Notes under the pieces: generated by a model
The model's input: the letters and a program-made list of their open reading frames with translations, nothing else
Told to the model about the DNA's origin: nothing
Databases searched by the model: none
Position numbers and translations under genes: made by a program
Source: Arthrobacter sp. PsM3
Lineage (GTDB): Bacteria; Actinomycetota; Actinomycetes; Actinomycetales; Micrococcaceae
NCBI RefSeq assembly: GCF_030433895.1
Contig: NZ_JARUXE010000007.1
Span: 62,001-126,000 of the forward strand
DNA length: 64,000 nucleotides
Direction: 5' to 3'
In this document: positions 32,887-41,525 of the stretch, piece after piece
Layout: every line of letters begins with the position of its first letter
How positions within the stretch are numbered: position 1 is the first letter of the stretch

Positions 32887-34038
32887 ATGCTGACGCCACG
32901 GCGCATCCTGGCCTGCGTGGCGTTCCTTGTGCCGGCGGCCGGGCTAGCGGGGTTCGCTGTCGTCATGGCCCGCAAGATCGTCAAGCGGGGCCCTAGGGAC
33001 TATCGCCGGGCCGAGGTGCTGGAAGACGGACGAGGAATCCGCATCGATTTGGATGACTACACCAAAGCCCCGGGCGACTTCGGGGTGTTCGACCCCGTGA
33101 CGGAGAAGTACACGCGAGTCGGCGAGGTCACGCTGATCAATGAGGATCAAAAGTACGTAGAACGGAGGATTGATCCGTGTGGCTCCGAGACGGGAGGTCT
33201 GGGGCCCATCGTCGATTGGACCCCGGATGTGTTCTTCGAACCCTCTGCTGTCAGTGGACGCTACGAGGAGGTGGACATCCCGACCGCCTATGGCGCGGCG
33301 CCTGCATGGCTATTTGAAGCTGATGACACGGACGTATGGGTGATCCATATCCATGGCAGTTGGACCGACCGATCGATCATGTTCCGAGATGTCCACGCCT
33401 TCAGTTCATTGGGATTCACGTCCTTGGTTCCCACATTTCGCAGCGACGCCGAGGTCAGCCCACCACAGGCGGAATCGAGTCACCTTGGGCAAACGGAATG
33501 GCGTGATGTGGATAGCGCTGTGTCCTATGCCGTCGCTCGTGGAGCCAGGCGCATCATCCTCTCCGGCTGGTCAATGGGTGGGACCATTGCCCTGCTCACA
33601 GCGGAGCGCAGCGCCCACCGGGACCGGATCGTAGGGCTTGTCCTGGTAGGTCCTGTCACGAGCTGGCGTAAAGCCATCTCCGCAGGGGCGGTGCGGGCCG
33701 GGGTGCCGGCGATTGGTGCCGGCCTTGTTATGCGTCTGTTGCAGGCTCCCTCATTCGCGAGGATGCTCGGGCTGGAGGAACCGATCGATTTCGATGCGCT
33801 TGACTGGGTGGACATACCTAACCGGGTGAAAGTCCCGACCTTGGTCTTGCACTCGACCGCAGACCTAGAGGTTCCGTGGGAGATCTCGGCCGCGTTCCAA
33901 CGTGCGAATCCGGCCACCGTCACCTTGATTTCACTGCCCGAGGCTCACCACACCCAGGAGTGGAATGCCTCGCCTTCTACCTTCACCAGGGAACTTACGA
34001 GTTGGGTCAGCAGGACGATCTTGACTGAGCGGAGCTAG
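32887..34038 (+). CDS. Membrane-anchored alpha/beta hydrolase
   Basis: 383 residues. One N-terminal helix (ILACVAFLVPAAGLAGFAVVM) precedes an alpha/beta-hydrolase domain with nucleophile elbow GWSMGG (Ser229), the acid in HSTADLEVPW and the histidine in PEAHHTQEW. HIHGSWTDRSIMFRDVHAFSSLGF resembles the oxyanion region. The substrate is unknown; the fold is shared with esterases and peptidases. Codon use looks less GC-rich than in the flanking transfer genes. It converges with the 7TM gene, overlapping by four bases, so the two stops share sequence. Confidence 0.82.
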   Translation: MLTPRRILACVAFLVPAAGLAGFAVVMARKIVKRGPRDYRRAEVLEDGRGIRIDLDDYTKAPGDFGVFDPVTEKYTRVGEVTLINEDQKYVERRIDPCGSETGGLGPIVDWTPDVFFEPSAVSGRYEEVDIPTAYGAAPAWLFEADDTDVWVIHIHGSWTDRSIMFRDVHAFSSLGFTSLVPTFRSDAEVSPPQAESSHLGQTEWRDVDSAVSYAVARGARRIILSGWSMGGTIALLTAERSAHRDRIVGLVLVGPVTSWRKAISAGAVRAGVPAIGAGLVMRLLQAPSFARMLGLEEPIDFDALDWVDIPNRVKVPTLVLHSTADLEVPWEISAAFQRANPATVTLISLPEAHHTQEWNASPSTFTRELTSWVSRTILTERS

Positions 34039-34943
34039 GTCTGCGTGTCTAGCTTGGCCTCAATGTGGCTGATCCTGCCCTGAACAGATTCCGGGAAGTC
34101 CATCAAGTTCACCCGCTCGTAGTTGTGCAACACAATGAGGCTTTTATAGACGCCATTTTCGAGCGTTTCATTGAATAGGTCCCATGCCGGACTGACTCGT
34201 GATCGATCTGCATTAACCCGCATCCTCAATGCGGTCAGCCACAGAGCATCGATCATCCAGAGACGCAACCTCGGGAGCTGCTTCGATAGGAAAAGAATCA
34301 GCCACCCTGCCGCCGTCACTGAGAGGCCTACATAGAAAAGGCGGTCAAACCAAGTTCCGATCGCTCGGGCGACCCAGGGCGAGAAGTGGAACAGCACCAC
34401 GTATGTAATGTGGCATGAAACAGCCACCACAACCACCATCAGGCCGGCAGAGAATGTTGCGTACGGGCCCTTTGCCTTGTGCCGAAGCATGTAGATGATC
34501 CTGAGCACGGTGAACAACAACGCGATCATGTACGTGCCGCTGTACACGGCAGTTGCGAGCTGGTCCATGTGGGTATCAATGAAGCCAGCAGCCGTTGGAG
34601 CTTTGCCCTCAATCAGAGCGAAGCTGACAATCATGATGGGAATGCTCAGCAACGGCGCGTAGTAGGTCCATCTGACAATGGGCACGTTCGCTAAACGCCG
34701 CACGCTGTCGTTGAAGAAGAAGATCGCTAGTAGCGCGAAGATGGCTTGAAGCAGGTTAGTCACGTTGACGCCACCGAGGTAGCGGTCGATATCTTCTAGC
34801 GGTGTAACCGTTCCCAGGACATAGAGCGCCGCGAGGCCGAACATCGATGCCACCCACGAGGCCCGGGACTCCGCCACCTTGACCACCGATGGGATCCGAA
34901 GGAGGCATAAGGCACTGAGCAGCGCAAAGAGCAACAGTTTCAT
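34035..34943 (-). CDS. Seven-helix membrane protein next to ImmA/IrrE (MAB_1171c-like)
   Basis: 302 residues with about seven membrane helices (for example LLFALLSALCLLRIPSVV, LLQAIFALLAIFFF, YMIALLFTVLRIIYML) and a soluble C-terminal tail with RVNADRSRVSPAWDLFNETLENGVYKSLIVLHNYERVN. The layout fits the MAB_1171c-like 7TM proteins often found beside XRE and ImmA/IrrE genes in actinobacteria. It is the third gene of the XRE, ImmA/IrrE, 7TM group, seven bases after the protease. A sensing role upstream of the protease is a guess. Confidence 0.72.
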   Translation of the reverse strand: MKLLLFALLSALCLLRIPSVVKVAESRASWVASMFGLAALYVLGTVTPLEDIDRYLGGVNVTNLLQAIFALLAIFFFNDSVRRLANVPIVRWTYYAPLLSIPIMIVSFALIEGKAPTAAGFIDTHMDQLATAVYSGTYMIALLFTVLRIIYMLRHKAKGPYATFSAGLMVVVVAVSCHITYVVLFHFSPWVARAIGTWFDRLFYVGLSVTAAGWLILFLSKQLPRLRLWMIDALWLTALRMRVNADRSRVSPAWDLFNETLENGVYKSLIVLHNYERVNLMDFPESVQGRISHIEAKLDTQT

Positions 34944-34949
34944 GGTCTA

Positions 34950-35396
34950 TCAGAGAAAAGGATCAGGATCGGACGAGCTGCGTGAACGGGACTTCTTCGA
35001 CATCTCGAAAGCGAAATCCTCCACCCACCGTTCGACAGGATGCTTCGGAACGGACCGGCAGGTGACACTAATTGCGTCCGCGGTTTCCCTCAGCATCTCT
35101 TCAGAGAGATCCGGCAGAGCCAGGGCAACCCGAATGCTCTCCAAGTAGATGTGTCCGAGCTCGTGGTAGATGCAGTGAAGTTTGTATTGCTGCGACTTCT
35201 GCGGGGGGAAATAGACGTTTATGCGATCTTCAAATTCGGCTTTGAAGGCCGTGAGCGCACCCCAGGACTCGTTGTACTCGATCAGATTGATCGGCTTCTC
35301 GCAGATCACGGTCAAGCGTTCGACGACTTCCTTCATCGACGTCGTGCCGTTACCGCACAACTCCCGAACCTTGTCCTGAACCGGTGGGAGAGTCAT
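34950..35396 (-). CDS. ImmA/IrrE-type metalloprotease
   Basis: 148 residues. IYHELGHIYLES gives the HExxH zinc site with a downstream Glu, as in ImmA/IrrE peptidases that cleave a partner repressor. The start is ATG at 35396, overlapping the stop of the XRE gene by four bases. ImmA and IrrE-type proteins activate mobile elements or stress genes by cutting an XRE repressor; here the adjacent XRE protein is the natural substrate. The length is typical. Confidence 0.88.
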   Translation of the reverse strand: MTLPPVQDKVRELCGNGTTSMKEVVERLTVICEKPINLIEYNESWGALTAFKAEFEDRINVYFPPQKSQQYKLHCIYHELGHIYLESIRVALALPDLSEEMLRETADAISVTCRSVPKHPVERWVEDFAFEMSKKSRSRSSSDPDPFL

Positions 35397-35842
35397 TCAT
35401 CCTCACCGTTCATCGACGCATCGATAATCCTTGTGATCGTCCGCAGTGTTTCCGGCGAAGTCGCGCCCAAGTTTCTCGCGGCGAAGTTCTTCACCTTGAG
35501 CTTGCGCATCTGCACAAGGAACTCCATCCGCGCTTCTACCTCGGGAGGAGTCTCACTGTTGAGATCACAGAGATAACTGGCCGGTACGGCAAAAACGAAC
35601 TCTGCGATGCCCTTCAGGAGTTCCTGGTCGGTCACCAGGCTGCCAGTGCCATTGATCAAGTATGACCACCGTGTTCGCGACAGCTGGATTCCGTGGGTCG
35701 AAAGTGCTTCTTCCACATGAGGGTAAGTGAGCGCCGCGTTGTTGTCCGACTCCCAGATATCCACCAGGATGCCCATGCGATCGGCTAGGCGCTCTTTCTT
35801 CTGTTGTTGCGTAAGGAACACGCTGCGGGCCCCATTTCCCAT
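35393..35842 (-). CDS. XRE-type repressor partner of ImmA/IrrE
   Basis: 149 residues from ATG 35842 with AAGGAG at nine bases. Residues about 15-90 look like a helix-turn-helix (LTYPHVEEALSTHGIQLSRTRWSYLINGTGSLVTDQELLKGIAEFVFAVPASYL), as in XRE repressors, with a C-terminal helical part (EARMEFLVQMRKLKVKNFAARNL). An ATG 21 bases upstream is possible but has a poorer ribosome site. It is coupled to the ImmA/IrrE gene. About 230 bases without a gene lie upstream. Confidence 0.82.
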   Translation of the reverse strand: MGNGARSVFLTQQQKKERLADRMGILVDIWESDNNAALTYPHVEEALSTHGIQLSRTRWSYLINGTGSLVTDQELLKGIAEFVFAVPASYLCDLNSETPPEVEARMEFLVQMRKLKVKNFAARNLGATSPETLRTITRIIDASMNGEDE

Positions 35843-36098
35843 CGTTAAAGCTCCTTCAGCCAAGGTCAGCTGCTTATGGTGCGGCCACTACACAGAGCAG
35901 GCGGACAGCTGACACAAAATTTTACCTGATGACATTCATAGCGTATAGGCCATGAGTAACTACTGAGTTGTGCATGTGCGGAGCATGTCTGTAGGCTTTC
36001 GCTTACTTGAGTTCTTGGGGAATTCAAGTCGATGCCGCCGGCCAACACGTCCTGTATAGCTACAGTTCCCTGAAGCCGGGGGAAGGTGGTTCGCACAC

Positions 36099-36262
36099 AT
36101 GGAGGAATACCGCGTGCCCAAGCTTATTGGGAACAAGGCACCGCTGAACTGCCTTGTGTTGCCAGACCAGCATTACCGAGCCTGGCCGGCAACGCAGCGG
36201 TACAACATGTCCTTCGGTGAGTACGTTGGTGCTTTGATAGACCGCGCGGAAGGGCGTCCAAC
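36099..36262 (+). pseudogene. 5' fragment of a small plasmid gene
   Basis: An open stretch of about 54 codons starts MEEYRVPKLIGNKAPLNCLV and continues through SFGEYVGALIDRAEGRP, resembling in layout the small RHH-like protein at 36798 (a KxIGx.P opening and a xVSEYVxxAV-type helix). Coding character stops near 36262, where the sequence switches to a minus-strand coding pattern. A truncation by recombination is the simplest reading. No product is claimed. Confidence 0.4.
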
Positions 36263-36279
36263 AAGCTTGATGGGATGCA

Positions 36280-36560
36280 ACAGGGGGTATTGCCTATCGA
36301 AGAGACTTGGGACACCAAAAGCCAAAGAGCTGACTGTGTCAATGTGTCCGGCCGTGTCGTTATGGACCCGGTGGGCGACGGCGGTAATGTTTTCATCCCG
36401 GAAGGCTGGCGAAGCGTTCAGCTCGGCGGTGACCTGGGGGATCTCTTCGGCGGACACGTGGCCGGCGAAGCCGAACTCACCGAGGCGCTGGGCGACGAAG
36501 TTGGTGTTCGTGGTCGGGGCGCCTTTGTCGACGCGGTGTCGGGTTGATGTGTTCACGCCC
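36280..36560 (-). pseudogene. Minus-strand gene fragment, unknown
   Basis: On the minus strand, high third-position GC and a protein-like reading (HRVDKGAPTTNTNFVAQRL, then EEIPQVTAELNASPAFRD and ENITAVAHRVHNDTAGHID) run for about 90 codons. It has no good start and merges with non-coding sequence at both ends. I do not recognise the family. It looks like an internal fragment left by recombination between the truncated gene at 36099 and the intact small gene at 36798. Confidence 0.35.
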
Positions 36561-36797
36561 GTTTGTATGCGGCGCAGCTCCAATGTCGTCGGCCCGACAC
36601 TGGACTCAATCGTTTCAGAAAAACGCGACACGCGGCCGTTTTCTGAAAACAAATACCCGAACTTGTAATTCCGTGGTGGTAGCTTCAAGACAGCCGCATG
36701 AAGGATTCGTTTATATCCGGCAGCAGCTGCAGCACCAACGAACAATGAAGCACTACCGGCTCTACGGCTCCGGTATGAGATTCAAAGGACTAAGCAC

Positions 36798-37034
36798 ATG
36801 ACGGCAGTAGCAGTTAATCGAGGCGGCGGGCGCCCCAGCAAGGGCCTGCGCAAATTTATTGGCTTCCGAAGCCCGGAATGCACCGCTGACGGCATTGCCA
36901 AGGTCGCAGCAGCCAAAGGCCTAACCGTATCCGAGTACGTCCTGTCGGCAGTGGAACCACAGCTGCAGTCTGACCTGGCGGCACTTGATCAGCACGAGTA
37001 CCAGCAGGAGCTCCCCATCGCATTAGCCTCTTAA
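36798..37034 (+). CDS. Small RHH-like DNA-binding protein
   Basis: 78 residues with AAAGGA before the ATG. A basic, glycine-rich start (NRGGGRPSKGLRKFIGFR) leads to a helix pattern of CopG/ribbon-helix-helix type (ADGIAKVAAAKGLTVSEYVLSAVEPQL). Such proteins are plasmid copy, antitoxin or partner repressors. It is directly upstream of the stem-loop cluster and the Rep gene, so control of replication is likely but not shown. Confidence 0.7.
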   Translation: MTAVAVNRGGGRPSKGLRKFIGFRSPECTADGIAKVAAAKGLTVSEYVLSAVEPQLQSDLAALDQHEYQQELPIALAS

Positions 37035-37040
37035 AAAGTT

Positions 37041-37065
37041 GAAGGCCCGCACTAGGCGGGCCTTC
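37041..37065. terminator. Strong hairpin after the small RHH-like gene
   Basis: GAAGGCCCGC (37041-37050) and GCGGGCCTTC (37056-37065) form a perfect 10-base stem with a 5-base loop (ACTAG), seven bases after the stop codon. On the minus strand the hairpin is followed by AACTTTTTA, a T-run, so it would end transcription from the right as well; on the plus strand the T-run is weak. It is also the first of a run of stem-loops before Rep. Confidence 0.65.
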
Positions 37066-37079
37066 GAAGCTTCTGATTC

Positions 37080-37177
37080 ACGAACTGGATTTGCTTGCCG
37101 GCGAGACAGTTCGTAAATCCTAGATGGACCTTCTCAGGTCCTTCAGTTTTGCTATGAAACCGATCTGGCAGGATCGG
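37080..37177. repeat. Cluster of stem-loops upstream of Rep, candidate origin or control region
   Basis: Three perfect inverted repeats follow closely: ACGAACTG/CAGTTCGT (37080-37087 and 37107-37114, 19-base loop), GGACCT/AGGTCC (37126-37131 and 37136-37141) and CCGATC/GATCGG (37160-37165 and 37172-37177). With the hairpin at 37041 this gives four stems in 137 bases, ending 80 bases before the Rep start. Such clusters occur in replication origins and in antisense RNA control of rep genes; which one applies here is not clear. Confidence 0.5.
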
Positions 37178-37257
37178 CCCTTTGCTATTCCCTGAACAGG
37201 AACAAAGTCATCGTACATGGACAATCGTGTGCGCCGCCAGCTATATCTGCCGCTGGC

Positions 37258-39081
37258 GTGTCGCGCAACTCTTACTCGGCATGCTCGCCCGCTGACGCGT
37301 GGGCCGCTTTGGCGCCTATCCTCGCAGGTCAGCCGCGTGTTCGGCTCTCCAGAGACGGTGGAAAGAACTACCCGCAGAAGCACGAGCGGGCTCTCACTGA
37401 GGCGCTGCCCACATTCCCTGCGGCCGTCAGGATATTCGGAAAAGACGGCACCTGCGCCGCGATCTTCCTCGACTTCGACTCCTCGGTAGCCGGCATCGAC
37501 TGGGTTCTCGCCGACGTCCGGGCCGTCCAGAGGTGGCTGCACTCGGTCGGGGCCCGCTGGATTGAGGACTACTCCCCCAACGGCGGCCGCCACGTTTACA
37601 TCCCGCTGGAACAGCGGGTCACCTTCGCTGAAGCGCGTGATCTTGTCGAGGCGCTGGGCACCCGGTACCGGACCCTGGACAAGACCCCGCACCAGAACCT
37701 TCTCCACGGCTGCATGCGCACACCCGGTTCCCCGCACAAGCGCGGCGGCCACCAAGAACTCGCGATGAGCCTGTCCATGGCCTACGACGTCGCCCGCCGG
37801 CCCAACTCCGCCGGCATCTGGGCGGCTATGAACGCTGACCTGGCGGGGGAGATCAACGCGGTCCGTGCGGTCCGCCTCGAGACGACCTTCACTCCCGTGG
37901 CCGAGGATGCGCCGGCCGTCACGCACCCGGCCCGCCGTATGTCCCGCGTCATGCAGCTGATGGCCCAGACCGGGCTCTACGACACGAACCGGTACGCCAC
38001 CGATTCGGATGCCCGCCAGGCGATCGTCACCGGGGCCGCGGCCGCCGGCCTCCAGCTCCTGGATGTGGAGCGCCGCATGATGCAGGGGACCTGGCCAGGG
38101 CTCGCCTCCTTCTATGCCCGTTATGCCTCCCGCCACCGGGTCCCTGCACTGCGGAGGGACTGGATCAATGCGGTCAACTACCTGAGCAAAAACCCCTCAA
38201 CCGGGGACGGGAATAACAATGTCCGCAGATCCCCCACAAGCCCACCAAATACACAGCGCCCAGCACTAAAGGGCTTGAACCAAAACTCGAACCCCGATGC
38301 TGAGCATCGGTTCATCAGGACCTGGCGGAATGCGCTACGAATCAGGGAGGTGAACTACACGGAATCCCGGATAGGAATGGCACGAAGAATGGTGCTGAGG
38401 TCACTGGGGGAGGCGGCCCACATGACAGCATCCCGGTTCATCGAATTCGGGGTTCGGTCCATTGCCGTGGCCACCGGCCTCGATCACACCACGGTGGCCC
38501 TGCACTTGAAGGCCCTCCGGGCGGAGAAGGACCCCCTCATCACCCTGGTCGAGGAAGCCCGCGGGACCAAGGGCGATCTGTACATGCTCACCGTCCCCGA
38601 AGAGCTGAAGACCGCGGCCGAGGACGCGTCCTGGCAGAAAGGCAAAATCCACGCCCTGCGCCCGGCATTCCGGGAATTGGGCCTGCCGGCCGCGTTCGTC
38701 TACGAAGCCCTGGAGCACTCCCCCGCACTGCCGATCACCGACCTCGTCCGGGTCACCCGGCTCTCCCGCTCAGCGGTCAACGAAGCCTTGGAAATACTCG
38801 CCGCTTGGAACCTGGTGACACGGAACGCCGGCAAGTCCTGGTCGGTGGTGGCAGCGACGTCGCTGAAGCAGCTCGCCGAACACCTTGGGGTTCTTGAAGC
38901 CGTCGCTGCGCAGCTGCAGCGTTACCGGATCGAGCGGATCATCTGGCGCGAATGGCTTGCCAGCAACGTCAACACCGTCGCCGAGCTCCTCTCTCCCGGG
39001 GAGGACTACCCATGGGAAGCCTTCGAGGGCCCGCCCGATGACTGGGCTCTCTCCGACATTGCGTTCAGCAGAGCCGGGTAG
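37258..39081 (+). CDS. Plasmid replication protein with primase-like (AEP) N-terminal domain
   Basis: 607 residues, GTG start at 37258 without a good ribosome site. The N-terminal part has archaeo-eukaryotic primase motifs: D-x-D in IFLDFDSS (D72, D74), the sxH-type motif NGGRHVYIPL (H112) and the MRTPGSPHKRGGHQEL segment that follows in prim-pol proteins. The C-terminal half has two winged-helix regions (RSIAVATGLDHTTVALHLKALRAEKD and ITDLVRVTRLSRSAVNEALEIL). This resembles Rep proteins of actinobacterial plasmids. It would prime or start plasmid replication. The stem-loop cluster just upstream is the natural origin candidate, and parA/parB genes follow on the other strand. Confidence 0.78.
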   Translation: MSRNSYSACSPADAWAALAPILAGQPRVRLSRDGGKNYPQKHERALTEALPTFPAAVRIFGKDGTCAAIFLDFDSSVAGIDWVLADVRAVQRWLHSVGARWIEDYSPNGGRHVYIPLEQRVTFAEARDLVEALGTRYRTLDKTPHQNLLHGCMRTPGSPHKRGGHQELAMSLSMAYDVARRPNSAGIWAAMNADLAGEINAVRAVRLETTFTPVAEDAPAVTHPARRMSRVMQLMAQTGLYDTNRYATDSDARQAIVTGAAAAGLQLLDVERRMMQGTWPGLASFYARYASRHRVPALRRDWINAVNYLSKNPSTGDGNNNVRRSPTSPPNTQRPALKGLNQNSNPDAEHRFIRTWRNALRIREVNYTESRIGMARRMVLRSLGEAAHMTASRFIEFGVRSIAVATGLDHTTVALHLKALRAEKDPLITLVEEARGTKGDLYMLTVPEELKTAAEDASWQKGKIHALRPAFRELGLPAAFVYEALEHSPALPITDLVRVTRLSRSAVNEALEILAAWNLVTRNAGKSWSVVAATSLKQLAEHLGVLEAVAAQLQRYRIERIIWREWLASNVNTVAELLSPGEDYPWEAFEGPPDDWALSDIAFSRAG

Positions 39082-39209
39082 GGCCAACGCCGAAGGTCTG
39101 CGCTTCGGCAGCCACTCCCCCACCGCAGGACCGAATTCCTGCAGCGCACAGTTTCATGCCATAAGGACTATGGGAAGTGAGGCCGGAATTCACACTCGGG
39201 CGTGTAGCC

Positions 39210-39941
39210 TCACTCCCCCGCTGCTGGACCCGCTTGGGTGTGGAGTCTGAAGACGGCCGAGACGAGGCCGCTCCGTGACGGGGCACCGAATTCGGTGACC
39301 TTCCCATCCAGCCAGGCAACCTGCAGCCCGTCGAGTCGCAACTGTATCTGAATGCCTGCCTCTCCCCTCTTTCGGGGTGCGCGCCGGGGCATACCTGAGC
39401 TGGTCAGCTCTATATCAGCAGTGAACTCCCCCGCGATCTGCTCGTCGGTCAGAGTCTCAAAGGCATCAATGAGGAGGTCGGCATATGTGGTCCGGCCCTG
39501 GTAGACCGCATCCTTGACGTCCGCCAGCAGCTGCGGCGGCAGGTATACGCCGACGTTGCGCAGCGCGCCGGGTACCGTCTCGGATGCCTTCTGTACTGGT
39601 GCTGGTTTCTGTACTGCAGCGGCCTTCTTGGCTGCCGGCTGCCGCGGTGCGGCCTTCGGGGCGACGGCGGGCTCTGACGCCGGCTCCGGCTCATCCCCCT
39701 CCCCCACTTCAGGGGGAGCCAGCTCGACTGTAGGCGCCTGCATCCCCTCGGGCCTGGGTTCGACGGCGGGCGGTGCCTGCATCGGCTCCCGGATGGGGGT
39801 CTTCACGGACTCGTCGGGGGTTGTTGCTTCCGGCGCTTGGGTGCCCCTCCCCCGCTTCGGAGGCAGCAGCCCCTGCAGTGCTACCCCGCGGGCGGGTGCG
39901 ACGGGCGCGAACGCCCCGGCAAGGCTCTGGCGACCGCTCAT
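39210..39941 (-). CDS. ParB-like partition partner
   Basis: 243 residues. A long Pro/Ala/Glu-rich N-terminal region precedes a ribbon-helix-helix-like part (LRNVGVYLPPQLLADVKDAVYQGRTTYADLLIDAFETL) and a compact end with IQIQLRLDGLQVAWLDGKVTEFGAPSRSGLVSAVFRLH. It follows the ParA gene with overlapping stop and start (ATGA), the usual position of the centromere-binding protein of a type Ib partition system. No classical ParB HTH is seen, so the assignment rests on position and the RHH-like segment. Confidence 0.7.
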   Translation of the reverse strand: MSGRQSLAGAFAPVAPARGVALQGLLPPKRGRGTQAPEATTPDESVKTPIREPMQAPPAVEPRPEGMQAPTVELAPPEVGEGDEPEPASEPAVAPKAAPRQPAAKKAAAVQKPAPVQKASETVPGALRNVGVYLPPQLLADVKDAVYQGRTTYADLLIDAFETLTDEQIAGEFTADIELTSSGMPRRAPRKRGEAGIQIQLRLDGLQVAWLDGKVTEFGAPSRSGLVSAVFRLHTQAGPAAGE

Positions 39942-40879
39942 GCCTGGTTCCCGCTCTCGATCTCGTTCAATCGGGCCAGGATCTCCCCGGTCAGCTGCTC
40001 GTATTCTTCAGCCAGTCCCCCGGCGTTGCGCGAGAAGAACCCGTCAGTCGGCTTCTCCCCCGCCCGCAGTGCCTTCAGGCGCTTCTTCTGGGCGTCAGTG
40101 ACTGCGCCCTCCAGCTCATGGAACAGCAGGCCCTTGCGGCGGGCGTCGGCGCTGGCGCTCTCCAGATTCCGGATCCGAGTCTCGAAGACCGGTGCGACGG
40201 TACCCAGCATCTCCTCGAGGGTGTCACGGACGCTGCGTTCCAGGCGAAGCGAACGCGGTCCGACGCCGAAGAGGACGATGCCGGCCAGCTGCAGGTTCGG
40301 GTTCCGGTCCCGGACGGCCATGAAGCGGCGTGCGATGCGCTCCACACCGTCGATACTCGCGTCGTCGGAGCGGGTGGGTATGACGACTGCACTGGAGATC
40401 GCGAAGGCACCCTCCACGAGGATCCGCTCCCCCGGCGGCGTGTCGATCAGGATCAGGTCGTAGTCGTCCGCCAGCGGCGCCAGAACGGCGTAGAGCATGT
40501 CCCCGAAGTCACCGGCATCGGAGCGGCTGGAGCGGGAAAGCATGATGCCCTGGATGTCCTCGAGGTCCTGCCCGCCGGGGATGACATCAAGGTTCTCGCG
40601 GACGTTCCGGAGGATCATCGGCGCGGTCCCGGCAATGAGTGCCTGGAACAGTTCCCGGCCGCCCTGACGTTCATAGCCGAGGTCCCGAGCCAGGTCACCC
40701 TGTGGGTCCAGGTCCACCATCAGGACGCGGGAGCCGGCCAGCGCGACGTACCCGCCAACGTTGGCTGCAGTCGTGGTCTTCCCCACTCCCCCTTTGCCGT
40801 TCGCCAGGGAAATGACCCGGTCAATTGCCCGTGTTTCGAGGGTTTTCGGGGTAACTGGGACTTGCAGTGATCGTGCCAT
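39938..40879 (-). CDS. parA: ParA partition ATPase
   Basis: 313 residues from ATG 40879 (GGGAG upstream); the in-frame extension to 41017 is not supported. Canonical deviant Walker A KGGVGKTTTAANVGGYVA, VLMVDLDPQGDLARDLG and a Walker B-like LILIDTPPGERILVEGAF give a ParA/Soj ATPase that moves the plasmid to daughter cells on the nucleoid. The downstream ParB-like gene overlaps by four bases. No separate parS repeat was found; weak CTCACG-like words occur upstream at about 40970-41100. Confidence 0.92.
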   Translation of the reverse strand: MARSLQVPVTPKTLETRAIDRVISLANGKGGVGKTTTAANVGGYVALAGSRVLMVDLDPQGDLARDLGYERQGGRELFQALIAGTAPMILRNVRENLDVIPGGQDLEDIQGIMLSRSSRSDAGDFGDMLYAVLAPLADDYDLILIDTPPGERILVEGAFAISSAVVIPTRSDDASIDGVERIARRFMAVRDRNPNLQLAGIVLFGVGPRSLRLERSVRDTLEEMLGTVAPVFETRIRNLESASADARRKGLLFHELEGAVTDAQKKRLKALRAGEKPTDGFFSRNAGGLAEEYEQLTGEILARLNEIESGNQA

Positions 40880-41525
40880 CGGCCGGTGACTCTCCCTACG
40901 TGGTGGGTGGCTGGCTTTCCTGCCTTTAAGGCTATGTGCACTTCCGCGTGATTGATGGCAGTGACACGCATAAGAAGGCTCACGGTGCGTCCTGTCGGGC
41001 GGGTCATTGAAGGACACGCCGTACTCACCGTTGGACCTGATGCCTAACGCCAGGCTTCAGGTCGCGCATGGAGTCGTATGGGGACTCACGTTGCCTTTCG
41101 TGTTGTTCTCTCTGCTGGTTGTCATATAGGACGACATGCGGTATCTCAAGCTGTGTGTTCAACTGCACTTAAAACGTTATGACCCATTTGGTTTAACGCG
41201 TGGAGTGAGGCGGAGCGAACTATTGAACCGGCAGTGGGGATGCGCGTGGTATGTACTGCCAGCGCACATGCTGGTCGTCCAGTTGGAGATCCGGCCCGGA
41301 ATCAGGCAGGCATATCCATTGGCCGCATTGCCTGACGGACTACTCGACATGCAGTAGATGGTCCTGCGTGACTTATGGCATGGCTTATGGCATGAAGTCC
41401 GATTGATCCAACGTAGGTGCCCACGCTAGCGCCTATAGGGGTTCCCGCCCGCCGGCGCGCCAGTGGGCACGCCCCATGCTATCGGCGAAGCGGTGCAGTG
41501 GCGCCGCGGCAAGGAGCGTCCCTAA
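40880..41525. other. Intergenic region upstream of parA
   Basis: About 650 bases without a gene I can support. It should hold the parA promoter and perhaps the centromere; loosely repeated CTCACG(G/T) words lie at about 40978, 41023 and 41093, too weak to call iterons. A short 73-codon open frame at 41136-41357 shows no protein-like composition. Confidence 0.45.

Noticed and set aside
37120..38136. 338-codon minus-strand open frame opposite Rep
   Set aside because: Rep has primase motifs and winged helices on the plus strand; the minus frame has no recognisable domain.
40970..41100. CTCACG-like words upstream of parA as iterons or parS
   Set aside because: Only three loose copies with irregular spacing; too weak to call.
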